Made by a program: the position numbers and the translations under genes
The notes under the pieces: generated by a model
The model's input: the letters and a program-made list of their open reading frames with translations, nothing else
Told to the model about the DNA's origin: nothing
Databases searched by the model: none
Assembly: GCA_035048485.1 (NCBI GenBank)
Contig: CM068587.1
Span: 23,847,034-23,911,033 of the forward strand
Source of the DNA: Pteria penguin
Taxonomy: Eukaryota; Mollusca; Bivalvia; Pterioida; Pteriidae
Length of the DNA: 64,000 nucleotides
Reading direction: 5' to 3'
Shown here: positions 36,641-47,855 of the stretch, in pieces
Numbering within the stretch: the stretch's first letter is position 1
Layout of the letters: each line of letters opens with the position of its first letter

Positions 36641-36835
36641 CATTTAGTGAGGTGTTTTACTCGTGACCTAGGTTCCAGTCTCCTCCAGTGGCTCGTCAAT
36701 GTCCTGTCGTTTGAACGAGAGAGTAAAAACCGAGATTTTGTATCACGGTAGACCCGCACGTAAAATTCTCACTGCTTTGGATGGGTCCGTTACACCGGTC
36801 TGATATGCTGTGCGTTATATAAGGTATATCGTCTA
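36641..36835 (+). mobile_element. SINE family B, decayed copy
   Basis: GGCTCGTCAATGTCCTGTCG, TAAAAACCGAG and CACTGCTTTGGATGGGTCC match the family B body. It lies directly behind a family A SINE. Confidence 0.6.
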
Positions 36836-37097
36836 TCATATAGTTTTGCCGACAAGAAAGTTTTGATGAGAGAGATAACATAACTTGATATGCATGTATC
36901 GATTTCTGTTTATTTTATTATCGTCACACCGGTAACTACTGGCGTTACATGAGATGTGTACCGTACAGATGAATGCCACCGTAGTTTCCTCATTTAACTG
37001 AGGCCATAGTATGCGTTGTAACAATTGAGTCACCTACCATACATTTTGTATCAAATTTTGATGTGAAATCAAATAAATCAAAACATTTGCAGTATAG

Positions 37098-38066
37098 TAC
37101 GGAAGCCTATACTTGCCACATCGAAGAAAAATAATTATGTTGTTATAACGACATATATGTCGTTTATTACGACTTTTAAAATATCTCGTTATTACGACAT
37201 ACAACGGAAGTCGCATTACGACATATTATCTTGTCATAACAACATATTGATTGTCGTTATTACGATATATTATCTACGGTACGGAAACTTTTGGTGCCTG
37301 GTGTTGTTGTGTTGTAAGTAGGTATCATGACAAAAATAAAATTGACTTGCCGAGATTAATAAAACTTGATGACGTAATGAAGTCGAAAAGTTGCCATAAA
37401 CTGTCCTTAAACGAGTTCTTTTGCACAACTTGTAATCTATAAAACACTTAGTTGATTTTCTTTAAGTCAAGATAAATTTATGCGATTATCCTTATGTCAA
37501 TTTCAAAATAAATCGTCGTAATAAAGTCGCATTTCCATGAAAATCAAGAATTATTGACATCATTGTTGTTGATATGTTGCAATGAACATTTTATGTCGAG
37601 CTATTGTTTTAAAAAAAACCATTTCGAGATTTCGTAAGTCAATTTCTCTTCGAAATCGACTTAACAAACTCGCATTTGTATGAAAATCTCGAAATATTGA
37701 CTTTGTTGAAGTCGTCATGATGCGATAAAGTTGTGCAAAAGAACTCGTTTAAGGACAGTTTACGGCAACTTTTCGACTTCATTTCGTCATCAAGTTTTAT
37801 TAATCTCGGCAAGTCAATTTTATTTTTGTCATGATACCTACTTACAACACAACAACACCAGGCACCAAAACGTTTCCGTATTTACGTCGTAATAACGATA
37901 TCATTTAGTCGTTATAACATTCGTCGTATGTCTTTATAACGAGATAATATGTCGTTATAACGACATCCGTCGTGCGTCGTAATAGCGACATAAAGTCGTG
38001 ATGAGATACTAAATCGTTATAATGGAATAATTGTTTTCTTTTGTGTGGCACGTATAGGCTTCCGTA
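37098..38066. mobile_element. Large fold-back (inverted-repeat) element
   Basis: The ends are tacggaagcctatac (37098-37112) and its complement (38052-38066). An internal ~150-bp arm at 37280-37430 recurs inverted at 37728-37882 with few mismatches. Between these arms and the ends lie many copies of atgtcgttataacgacat-like palindromes. It has no open reading frame, so it is non-autonomous. Confidence 0.8.
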
Positions 38067-38959
38067 ATATAGCATGAAAATGTCCACTACATTGAAGGAA
38101 CCGATGTTCGAAACCACACTCTAGTAACAAGGAGGAGGAGTACCAGATATAGAACTTATGCGTTTGGATCTGGTGTTCTGGATCGCGTGTATTTGGGAGT
38201 TCGTTATTATTCCGCCTATCAATATTTCCATTAAACACTTAAATATTGCAAGTGTTACATGGCCCATTACCGGTGCAAATTTTATTATTTACAGAATTTC
38301 ATTTTGTAACATTAAAACTTCAATAGATTCTATTGTTTCCCCTACTTAAAGTCGATAATTGCCTTGTAGGCAACGCTTAATAAAAAAAAAAACCAAACAA
38401 AAACAAAAACAAAACCAAAGGACTAAAAAGTCCTGAGAGTCGGCTTTGCTGATTTTAAGTATGTAATAATTTTACCATTTTAGTGGCGGATTCAGGATTT
38501 CAGGAAAATGAGGGGGGGGGGGCAACAAGTTTTACTGCATTGTTGTCACGAGTCGAAGCCGAGCCAAGGAACGACATTCCTTCAAGTGGGACATTAAATA
38601 ACCATCTTATTCACGATTCTCATAATGTTTTAACATCATTTATATTTAGAAACATACAACATTTAGCTAAATATTTATAATGCATTTTCATTATCAGAGG
38701 AAATGCGGGAAGATCGATCTTTAAATTTGTCGTATATGTGAAAAAGAACTAAAGTTCCAGAACATGTTGGGGGAAAACTTTAATTGAAATATCTCGATAA
38801 AAACAAGCGATACAAGATCAAGACAAATGTTTTGTCCGGAGAATTACACAATCGAGTACATCCGACGGTGTCGGTGGTAAACACATCGTAAAGTAGTCAC
38901 AACTACATATTATTACGCGAAATTTGAAAACATTATTGCAACTCCTTTTTCGAGTTATT

Positions 38960-39570
38960 GAAACTAGTTTATGTTTAGCTTAAATTAACTGAGCTAAAGG
39001 TACATTGTGCTGATCAAGAATTTTTAAGACAACATCAGTAATTTTTCGGCACTTCATTTTTCAGCGGCGTAGTAAGCTCTATATCGGTAGTGAAAGTTAT
39101 AACCCCTGAAAAACGAGAATTTGAAAAGCGATGCCATTGAGTCTAGCGCTCTATGAGAGCGCCGACTCAAAAATTGCTTTAAACGAAAATGAAAATACGA
39201 ATTAGAACCATACCGATAGCGAACTAATATACAGCGAGTATCCGAATAGGAAAGTACTGAATAAATTAGTATTATTACGCGAGGTTAGCACATCCTTTTC
39301 AGGTGAAAAAAAAAAACATCGTCAATGCTATTACACGAGGTTTGCACATCCTTTTTAGGTGAAAAAACAGTGTCAATGTATAGCTTGAGTTATCTGACCG
39401 TCATAAATCTTACAGATATATTTTCTAATGAAGAATTTTGAAGATGATATCAGAAATTCTTTAGCACTTAATTTTTCAGCGGCGTATTACATCTCCTCTA
39501 CAGTTGTGAAAGTTATAACCCCTGAAAAGAAAGTGATTACAATGAGTGCGGCTTCACCGAAGCCGACTCA
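38960..39570 (-). mobile_element. Hairpin-ended dispersed repeat, two copies
   Basis: Two tandem versions end at about 39175 (gagagcgccgactcaaaaat) and 39570 (gaagccgactcaaaac). Both contain gtgaaagttataacccctga. They are the reverse of the repeat at 32085-32260. Confidence 0.5.
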
Positions 39571-39849
39571 AAACCCCCTCAAAACCCACACACAAACACA
39601 AACGTAATATTAAAACAACAAACCGACATAGACATGCAAAAATAATAAGTGTTCCTTATGATCCATTAAATCGTGTACACGATTGATGGTAAGTATATTA
39701 TTATAATGCTGGAAGACAATATACGAGTAACAGTGTGAGAATGTAGGTGAAGACGGACTCTGTGAGAAAGAGTGTAAGAATAAAGATAAAATTATTTGAC
39801 TTCGCCTTGGTATATATAACAAATAACATTAGCTCTGTACAGTTATTAC

Positions 39850-40330
39850 ATTCACAAAAAGGATGATTTCTGTGAATGCATAAGGATGACAGAGTACATG
39901 TATATGCATTAGAATTTAAAGAGTAAGTGCATAAGGATGTTTTCCGTTAGTGCGTAAGGATGCTACAAGTGCAAAGAGATGTTTCCGGTGAGGCGTAAGG
40001 ATAAGTACAGGATATTTTTTTCGGGTGCATGAGGATGATAAAAGCTTGTAGTTAAAGGTGCTTCCGGTGATATCATTAAAGGTGATGAGTGGGTGCACAA
40101 GGATGCTTCTAGTACTAGTAGTATTAGAATGATACGAAAAGCTGTACAATGACGTTTCCGGTGAGTGAGTATGGATGGTTCGATCAAGTTTATACACATT
40201 CCTCTGATGCGTGTATTGTAAGTGCCTAAAGATGTTATCGGCGTGTACGTAAGTATGGTTTACCGGCGATCGGCCGATTCTAAGCCGAAAGGTATGGAAG
40301 TCTTGGACCATATACAGGAAGGACATCGGC
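39850..40330. repeat. Degenerate minisatellite
   Basis: Recurring gtgcataaggatg and tttccggtgag words at irregular spacing. Confidence 0.5.
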
Positions 40331-40675
40331 CGCGCACTGGTAGGTGTCGTAGGATGTTACCCTAGACATCGGCATCCCCATGGACACCTACGATATATAA
40401 AGATCGTACGGGATCGAATTTACATTTATGTTTCAGACTTAAGTGTATTTATGCAATACATGTAAATTCATGTCATCTTTCAGAGTGTATTGTGGACTTT
40501 AAAATGTAACGTCTCCTGAAAAAATCTTGTTATGCACAACTTTTGAATGCACGGAATGCATGTTAAATCCGAAATGTTTCATTACTTTGATGAGAAGCAT
40601 GTCGGTGTCCTTCCCATACTCGTTCAGTGTAAAGAACGCCTGCTGGAACCCAATTTCCTTCAATATCGACCAATA

Positions 40676-40906
40676 TCGATTTTTTCATCATTGTGACGGC
40701 ATCTGCCCGATGCACTGCATAGAAATTTATACCTTTGCAAAGGACCCACCCGAAGCAGTGCGGGGTCTTTTACCTGCCACGCGACCTCGATTTTACCAGT
40801 CGGCAGCATAGAGTTTACAGACAGGAACTGGAGTGGTGTGTTCACGGCGGGAGTCGACCTCTCGGTCAGAGACCAAGCACTTCATCCATTGAGCCACACC
40901 GGCTTG
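40676..40906 (-). mobile_element. SINE family B copy
   Basis: The body (GCATAGAAATTTATACC, ACCCACCCGAAGCAGTG) and tRNA-like end (CCATTGAGCCACACCGG) match family B. The B-box has changed to GAGTCGACC. Confidence 0.8.
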
Positions 40907-41438
40907 CAGTAACTAAATGTACACGAGGTAGTAGAGTATGGTATGGTAGATGGTAATTGTATGATTCAGTACTCGTAAGCGCATGTTAACGTTATCGGTA
41001 TGGGCTGAAAGCTGTCATATGTTACGCAAAGGTTACCAAAAGTACACGGGAATACTGTCACCGTAAGGTACGAGATTTCCGTGTTAAGCGTACATAAATC
41101 AAGCTATCATACTTCAGACTTTGTATGGTCCGTGTGATAGTGTTTTATTGTGCTTAATGTCGCGTTATCCTAGCTGATTCCGTTTGTCATATGCATGATT
41201 TACAGTACGATGTTCTCATGATTTTAATCTCCAAAACTCGAGGTCAGTTATTAATGGGCTGCTACGTACGCATTGACGGATATGTATACTCAGTTCCTGT
41301 TGCACTATCATTCAGATCTTTAAAGCACTTCTATAACAGCATTTTTCAGACCTAATTCCCAAAATACAAAACTCACACTAGCGTGTTGGACGCAAAAGGT
41401 CAGACTCCGATTCTTGTAAGTCCAAGAAGGGGGTGTTG

Positions 41439-41581
41439 CAACCACAGGAGACCGAAACTATGACAATAAAATAAAATCTAAATATACATACATTTGTTTG
41501 TCATTTACTATGTTGTATTGTATAATAAATAACACACACATATACATATTCTATTGTCATAGTTTCGGCCTCCTGTGGTTG
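41439..41581. mobile_element. Short terminal-inverted-repeat element (MITE)
   Basis: The 30-bp ends begin caaccacaggag (41439) and return inverted at 41552-41581 with one mismatch around a ~80-bp AT-rich middle. A single related end lies near 16970-16990. No clear target duplication. Confidence 0.7.
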
Positions 41582-42085
41582 AAACAGAACTTTATCGTGT
41601 GTGAAGTACGGGGGTGACTTCCTCGTGAAGCGTAGACTCTTCGTTTCAACGCACCAAAATTCAAATCAAAGAGCCATAACTCTGTATAAGCGCCATGTAT
41701 ATAATCCTATGACGTAGTGGCGGTGACCTGTCTTGAGAGCGGTCCCTAGTCTATTTTGTATGCGATTCCTACTGACAGGCAGAAAAGTGGACAGACAAAT
41801 GTACAGGCAAAAACCGATAAAGTTATCACTCTATGCTGCCGACCGGTAGTTTCACGTGCGATGCAAAAGTCAACTTTAAAAGAAATATTCAACATATGGT
41901 ACAATGTACATGCTTCATTCTTTTACTGTCGATAAATGATATACATTTTATTTTTACACACCATCATGATGCTTGAAGGAAAACGACGTCTATTAAGTAG
42001 CTTCTATCAACACAGTTTTAATAGTATTTCTATACTGCTAGCAATTCCATAGTACATGTATAATGATATACACATTAAAGTAATA

Positions 42086-43440
42086 CAGTGCAAGCCGCTT
42101 AATTGAATAAGCTATTTGTCAGGACTTTATTATTCAAATAAACGAATATTCAATTACACGGCATGACGAACAAATGCAGTTTCAAAGACCAGAAGATCGA
42201 CAGATTGTGTAAGAATTGCATACGTGTATAACTTTCGCGGTATCTGTAATAGAATCAGTGTACATGTATCTATATATAGATACATTAGAGTTACCTCTCT
42301 TAGATCCTCTTCTTGTTTGCTTGAGGAACATGAATATCAACAGACTACCTTTTCGAGAATTTAGCAACTGTCTTTTTAAGTACAGTGACCAAATGTTATT
42401 AAATGGTTACATTACACCTGCTCGTCTGACCGTAAAGATAAATCCGCTGTCTATTGAAACACGATGTAATTGTATCTCAGTCGTATAGCCAGGGTGATCA
42501 AAGACACAAGACGGTTCAGCAATTTATTTTAACAAAGGCAAATTAAAAGGCATATTCAAGCGAGTAAAATTTCAATTTTCCATCTGATAGAACAGGCTGA
42601 TGTCATCGCTTTACTTTTCCTCAAGGAATCGTCAAAGTATGGCTATTGCATATTTACGTTCGCCGTGCATTACTGGTGCCGTTTCTTCAGCCTCCTCGTC
42701 GTCACTGGTGCCGCATGGCCGGGTCTCGTCTTCAGAAAAACTGGTGCATATTTTTCTCCTCAGTCCGGACGGCTTAGCTCTCCAGGTTGCCATCGTTTGT
42801 CATGAAGGCATCAAGCGTCTAGCTATCAACTCCTCTGGCGGCCGGACATTGTCAGTTTCGGTTGCGTCGTTGTCTGTCAGTTTCGGTTGCGTCGTTGTCT
42901 GACGAGACAAAGCCAGCCTTTCGGAAGCAGTTGGCAATAGTTGTGGGCTTGACGGTGAGCTAGGGCTTGCTGAGTAACTCAGTAAGTGGACAGCATCTAG
43001 TAGGGTCAGACTTCACGCAATGCCGTTGGCTAACAGCGTCATCTTGTCGATGTTTTCGATGATCTTGCGCACGATCTGGCTTCGGCAGATGATAATTAAT
43101 TAATCCTTTCATCCCTACCGCTACGGCCTATTTGACAATTAACGTGTGATTTGGTCAACAGCTTTTACCTGGGCAGGTGTGAAACCATTCATCTCTAATT
43201 GATAGGTCGCTCGCACCGTAGTAAACAACATGACCTTGGGCGTGATACAATGAAGTTTTAACAAAGGTATGCTTGGTAGGATAATCGCGCTATTCAAATA
43301 AACGAAGTTGCTTCTTTATTCTAGTGTAATACGTGGCGGATTTTCAATAGATTTAATAGAAAATGGTTTTGGATTTCAGCATCTTATTCAATAAAACGAA
43401 ATATTCAATAATGCGACATTCAATTAAGTGGCGGGCACTG
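42086..43440 (-). mobile_element. Tigger/pogo-like DNA transposon, decayed
   Basis: The left TIR is CAGTGCAAGCCGCTTAATTG (42086) and the right TIR, reversed, CAGTGCCCGCCACTTAATTG (ends 43440). TA duplications lie at 42084-42085 and 43441-43442. Minus-strand transposase remains are inside. At ~1.36 kb it is shorter than an autonomous copy. Confidence 0.85.
42600..43090 (-). pseudogene. Tigger/pogo transposase C-terminal remnant
   Basis: Minus-strand translation gives KIIENIDKMTLLANGIA, a stop, then SLTLLDAVHLLS. A frame change leads to TVKPTTIANCFRKAGF followed by a repeated DNDATET segment. LTLLDAxH and TTIxNCFRKAGF are typical of the C-terminal end of pogo-type DDE transposases. The stop and frameshift make it non-functional. 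Confidence 0.75.
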
Positions 43441-43480
43441 TATATATATATATATATATTTTATATTTATATATATTTAT
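43441..43480. repeat. (TA)-rich tract at the Tigger-like insertion site
   Basis: TA units begin exactly at the element's right TA duplication. Confidence 0.8.
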
Positions 43481-44266
43481 TATTTGAGCATGCACAGTAC
43501 TATTATATATCATTTAATCCTACTTCAATGACCTGCTTATGAAATACATTAAGCACGTAACACAATGTAAACAAATGCTTTTACTCAAACTACAAGACAC
43601 GGTGACAGTGAAATTGAGAGCTTTTTATGTAACTTTCAGCACCCCCCCCCCCTCTTTTTAAGACAAGGACAAAATATTGAAACAGTTCTTTTACCTACAA
43701 ATGTAGATACAACATGGACACGATTTCATACAACAAACATTAAAATTTTCATTTTGCAATTGTGAGTATTCGTAATTGTTCATTAAAGATTGACGGATTA
43801 GGAGGCAAGGATTGCCAAAACTGCTCAAATATATAACCAATGTCAATATACACAATTAAAGCAGTATATCAGATATATTTAATACAAAGTCATACACTTA
43901 AGAGTGTAATAGTATCATCTAAAAATAAAGCCACACAATTTAAAGATACAAATATCGTTGTTAAAATGCACAAATCTAAGCACCACATAGGCAAATTAGT
44001 TTTCCATTGAATTCAAAATTAAAGCATGTTATACCATACCTGGTATTAATACTTAAGACATCACCTCAGTTGTGTAATTTTGTACTTCATTTGATATTCA
44101 ACAAATCAAACATCCCCAAATATGCAAATCAAGCATTTACCCAGAACATATGTACACAATACTGATTGTAATTGCTATATATATTCTGTTTTCACAAGCT
44201 AGAACACCATTAGATACATATTGCTGCCAATCTAGGTAAAACATCAAAACAAACAATACAACAGGG

Positions 44267-44975
44267 TGTATAGCAAAGAAGGATATGTTGGTGCGTAGCA
44301 CAGAAGGATATGCTGGTGTGTAGCACAAGATATGCTGGTGTGTAGCATAGAAGGATATACCAGTGTGTAGCACAGGATATGCTAGTGTGTAGCACAGGAT
44401 ATGCTGGTGTGTAGCATAGAAGGATATACCAGTGTAGCACAGAAGGATATGCTGGTGTGTAGCACAGAAGGATATGCTGGTGTGCAGCATAGAAGGATAT
44501 GCCAGTGTGTAGCACAGAAGGATATGCTGGTGTGTAGCATAGAAGGATATGCTAGAGTGTAGCATAGAAGGATATGCTAGAGTGTAGCATAGGATATGCT
44601 GGAGTATAGCATAGAAGGATATGCCGGTGTGTAGCATAGAAGAATATGGTGTGTAGCATAGGATATGCTGGTGTTTAGTATAGAAGGATATGCTGGTGTG
44701 TAGCATAGAAGGATATGCTGGTGTGTAGCATAGAAGGATATGCTGGTGTGTAGCATAGAAGAATATGCTGGTGTGTAGCATAGGATATGCTGGAGTGTAG
44801 CATAGAAGGATATGCTGGTGTGTAGCATAGAAGGATATGATGGTGTGTAACATAGAAGAATATGCTGGTGTGTAGCATAGGATATGCTGGAGTGTAGCAT
44901 AGAAGGATATGCTGGTGTGTAGCATCGTAGGATATACTGGTGTGTATCATAGAATGATATGCTGGATGTTGGACT
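44267..44975. repeat. 22/25-bp minisatellite
   Basis: About 28 copies of agcatagaaggatatgctgg with tgtgt. Short (22) and long (25) forms alternate. It gives a 262-residue minus-strand open frame that is only the repeat. Confidence 0.95.
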
Positions 44976-45112
44976 CTAAATCATTTCAATATTTCTGTCT
45001 TTATTTGGTGAGAACATATTTCAATTTACAGCTACATCATGTTCATAATATTTCATTTATAGACCATTCATTAACCCATTTAACGCAATGTTAAAAATGG
45101 TTTTGTCTGGAT

Positions 45113-45335
45113 TCTTGTTTTATGTCACACCAACATCATTGCACTTCTATGGCAACCACATCTGCCTAATGCAATGTATAGAAATCTAGGCCTTTGCAAT
45201 AGATCCATCAAATGTGATGAAGGATTTTCATGTGTCATGTCCACCTTGACGCTGGACCTTGATTTTTACGGTGAACTCAGGGACCTCTTGGTTACAAGTA
45301 AAGCACTTCACTGATTGAATTACATTGGTTCTATC
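45113..45335 (-). mobile_element. SINE family B, decayed copy
   Basis: Family B body words (GCAATGTATAGAAATC, GATGAAGGA) and a tRNA-like end (TTCACTGATTGAATTACATTGG) are present with many substitutions. Confidence 0.6.
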
Positions 45336-47702
45336 TAGCAAACAACAGAAACATCGATCACCCGAGGACCAAATCTGACATATTGTACTATTTGGATTTA
45401 TTCTATACATGGGCTATTTGTAAGCACATCTCATTTTCATATTTTCAAATGGAAGCTATAAAAAAATTCCAGTTATATAAAGCACTGTTGAAGGGCACAT
45501 AACATTTAATGGTCTATAGAAGTATCTATATGTAATAAAAACTATGGCAATTAAATTCTTTGTGACTTTTTGAAATAAGCTTGCAAAACAAATACTAAAA
45601 ACATATTGCACTAATATAAGAGACAGATCCAATAAAAATGAGATTTGTATTCAAAATTAAAAACTATTAAAGCAAAAAATACAGAGATAACATATACCTT
45701 AACTGAGACTGAGCAAGACTGTGTATCAATTTGTTTTTAGTCTTGCCACAATGAGCAATCTGTATATCATACATTAAACAGAAAACATTTGAGAAAAAAT
45801 TTTACCCTCAGCATATCATTTCTAACAGAATAAAACGATTGATATCGAGAACTCTTCAATCAAAGAGATTTAAGAAGCTGTAATTTTAGGAACATCTTTT
45901 CATCTGTTTTTCAAAGGATTGTATAAACATTTACAAAAAAAAAAAAAACCCGAACATTTTAAAAAGAGTAAGGTAAACTTACTATATGAAATAATTCTCT
46001 ATTTTCCTGTAAAATCACTGTATTGACATTTAAAGAAATTGACTAGATCAAAAAAAAAAATTGGGATCCTCAGTCACTTGATAATTTCTGGTTGTAAATT
46101 ACTTGTAGAAATTGTATTTGTCAAATAAAAGGAGATCATGTGAAAACACAAAATGTTTACCAGTACAAAGACTAGTAAAGGCACAGAATCAAGCTCTGAG
46201 GTAGTATTTAGAATCAACTTGTTATAAATAGCAAAACTTAATCATGTACAGTTGCAATAATATAACTTCTGTGTACATACCACAGTCAACATAATATGTG
46301 TTGCTAAGCAATGACACAAAAATTAAATTTTTCACCCAAATACTTAAAAGTTAACATCAATATTGAGACTACAATAATTTGAATATATCATTATAATATG
46401 GGTCTTAAACTTGGAATATAGGTTTAAGGATGGGATATAAAACAATTGGACAGATGAATTTCATGGACTAGACGAAATAAAATCTGTAAAAAGGTAAACT
46501 TTGTAGATCATATGAAGATTGATATACAAGTAAACACATGACAAAAAGGAAAGGAAAAAATTGTAAATAAATGAAAATACTAATTAAATTTTATAGCTAT
46601 AGAATATGAGACAAAACCCGCATGTTTAAAAATCTTGAATATGAATCTATGTAAAATGATATTAAATGACTGCTATATGTACAATCAACTTTCTATACCA
46701 TAAATTTAAAGGATTTATGTAGAACAGTTCCAGAAAGCGATGCTTATCAATATATAGATTACAGAATCAGGATTTTAAAATCAGCTTGCACAATCTGTTT
46801 TTGAAAGATACTGTTTAGCAGGTTATTTACGTCATCAAGAAGTTTCCTATTTTGACATGGAAACCCCGGGAGAAAAAGGCATTTTCCCTTCATCAGAGGT
46901 CTGCAGCTAAAATAAAAAGTAGTCTCAACTGAAGCTTTGTGTGGTAAAAATCTATGGTTTATTTCTTTCCTTTAAAAAAAACCATTATGGCAATTTGGCA
47001 AAGTAACAGAGACACTGATCAATTTACTACCGAAAGAGCACTGGCTTTATTAATAATAACCCCATTTTCATTTAATTCTTAATTTTCATCTTATGAGTTG
47101 AGAGAAATCTAAACTTCGAGCATGAATTTGCCGTTCAATAGGACAGGAATTATATACCCAGCAATGTGAGTAGTAGTCACCATAATCAATGAATAGCTCA
47201 GTTGCAAAAAGTATACAAATTAAACTACGTAATAATCAGGTAAAATGTTGTAAACTATTTACACATCATCAGATATACTATAAACTGACCAGATAAAGAA
47301 TTGCTCTGTTATTAAAAATGCATTTGGTATATATATATTTAAAAAAAAAATACAATCAAAAAATTCCTTTCAATATACAAAGGAGAAAATATCTAGTAGT
47401 TATTCTGACAATGCATTCATTTACCTCACGTATTTTAAAAGTGACACTTGAAAAAATCAGCAGTAGATCAAAACAATAAGCATAATATGAGCCTTAATAA
47501 ATGAAACATGAGTACATATGTATAAATCATGCATCAACTTTCCATACAGATAACCAAAAACAATCATATCTACACATAAACGTAAGGAAGAAAGTAAGAC
47601 CTGAATACTTCATATAAAGCATAAAGTATGAATTTAACCCTCTAATGAAGCAAGTGAGACTGCCCATCATTGTGGTGTATCCTGCATTGTAACTATAAAT
47701 GT

Positions 47703-47855
47703 TCACTTGTTAGACATGTCCAGAGAGAGAGTCCATCTCTGTGTAGGATAGGAGTCATCACAGTCTGCAAGGACAAGACCTATCTCTGCTTTATGGCTAT
47801 CAATACAAAGACCTGAAGCTTGATGGACTATTCTTTGTTTTTCTCTCTGCCACAA
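47703..47855 (-). CDS. GALNT: GALNT last exon: lectin gamma repeat and stop
   Basis: The exon encodes [20 protein letters not shown], then [20 protein letters not shown] and [10 protein letters not shown], with TGA on the minus strand at 47705-47703. LCID and QRW are the gamma-repeat motifs. The acceptor is gaaaagatt read on the minus strand as cttttcAG. The C-terminal spacing matches GALNT2. Confidence 0.93.
   Translation of the reverse strand: MWQREKQRIVHQASGLCIDSHKAEIGLVLADCDDSYPTQRWTLSLDMSNK

Larger units (their letters stand above)
30671..43500. other. Gene-poor spacer between ER and GALNT
   Basis: No gene is supported. It is filled by dispersed elements: Helentron-like copies (30983-31842, about 34990-35620), hairpin-ended repeats (32085-32260, 38960-39570), a fold-back element (37098-38066), SINEs (36457-36626, 36641-36835, 40676-40906), a short TIR element (41439-41581) and a Tigger-like element (42086-43440). 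Confidence 0.7.
43500..47702 (-). other. Downstream of GALNT: AT-rich, probable 3' UTR in part
   Basis: There is no coding sequence. Several minus-strand AATAAA hexamers (for example near 47046, 46955 and 45394) make the GALNT transcript end undecidable by eye. It contains the 22/25-bp minisatellite and one SINE, described separately. Confidence 0.4.

Noticed and set aside
39916..40326. 136-residue minus-strand open frame
   Set aside because: It lies over a degenerate minisatellite and matches no family.
44137..44925. 262-residue minus-strand open frame
   Set aside because: Entirely the 22/25-bp minisatellite; no start context or homology.
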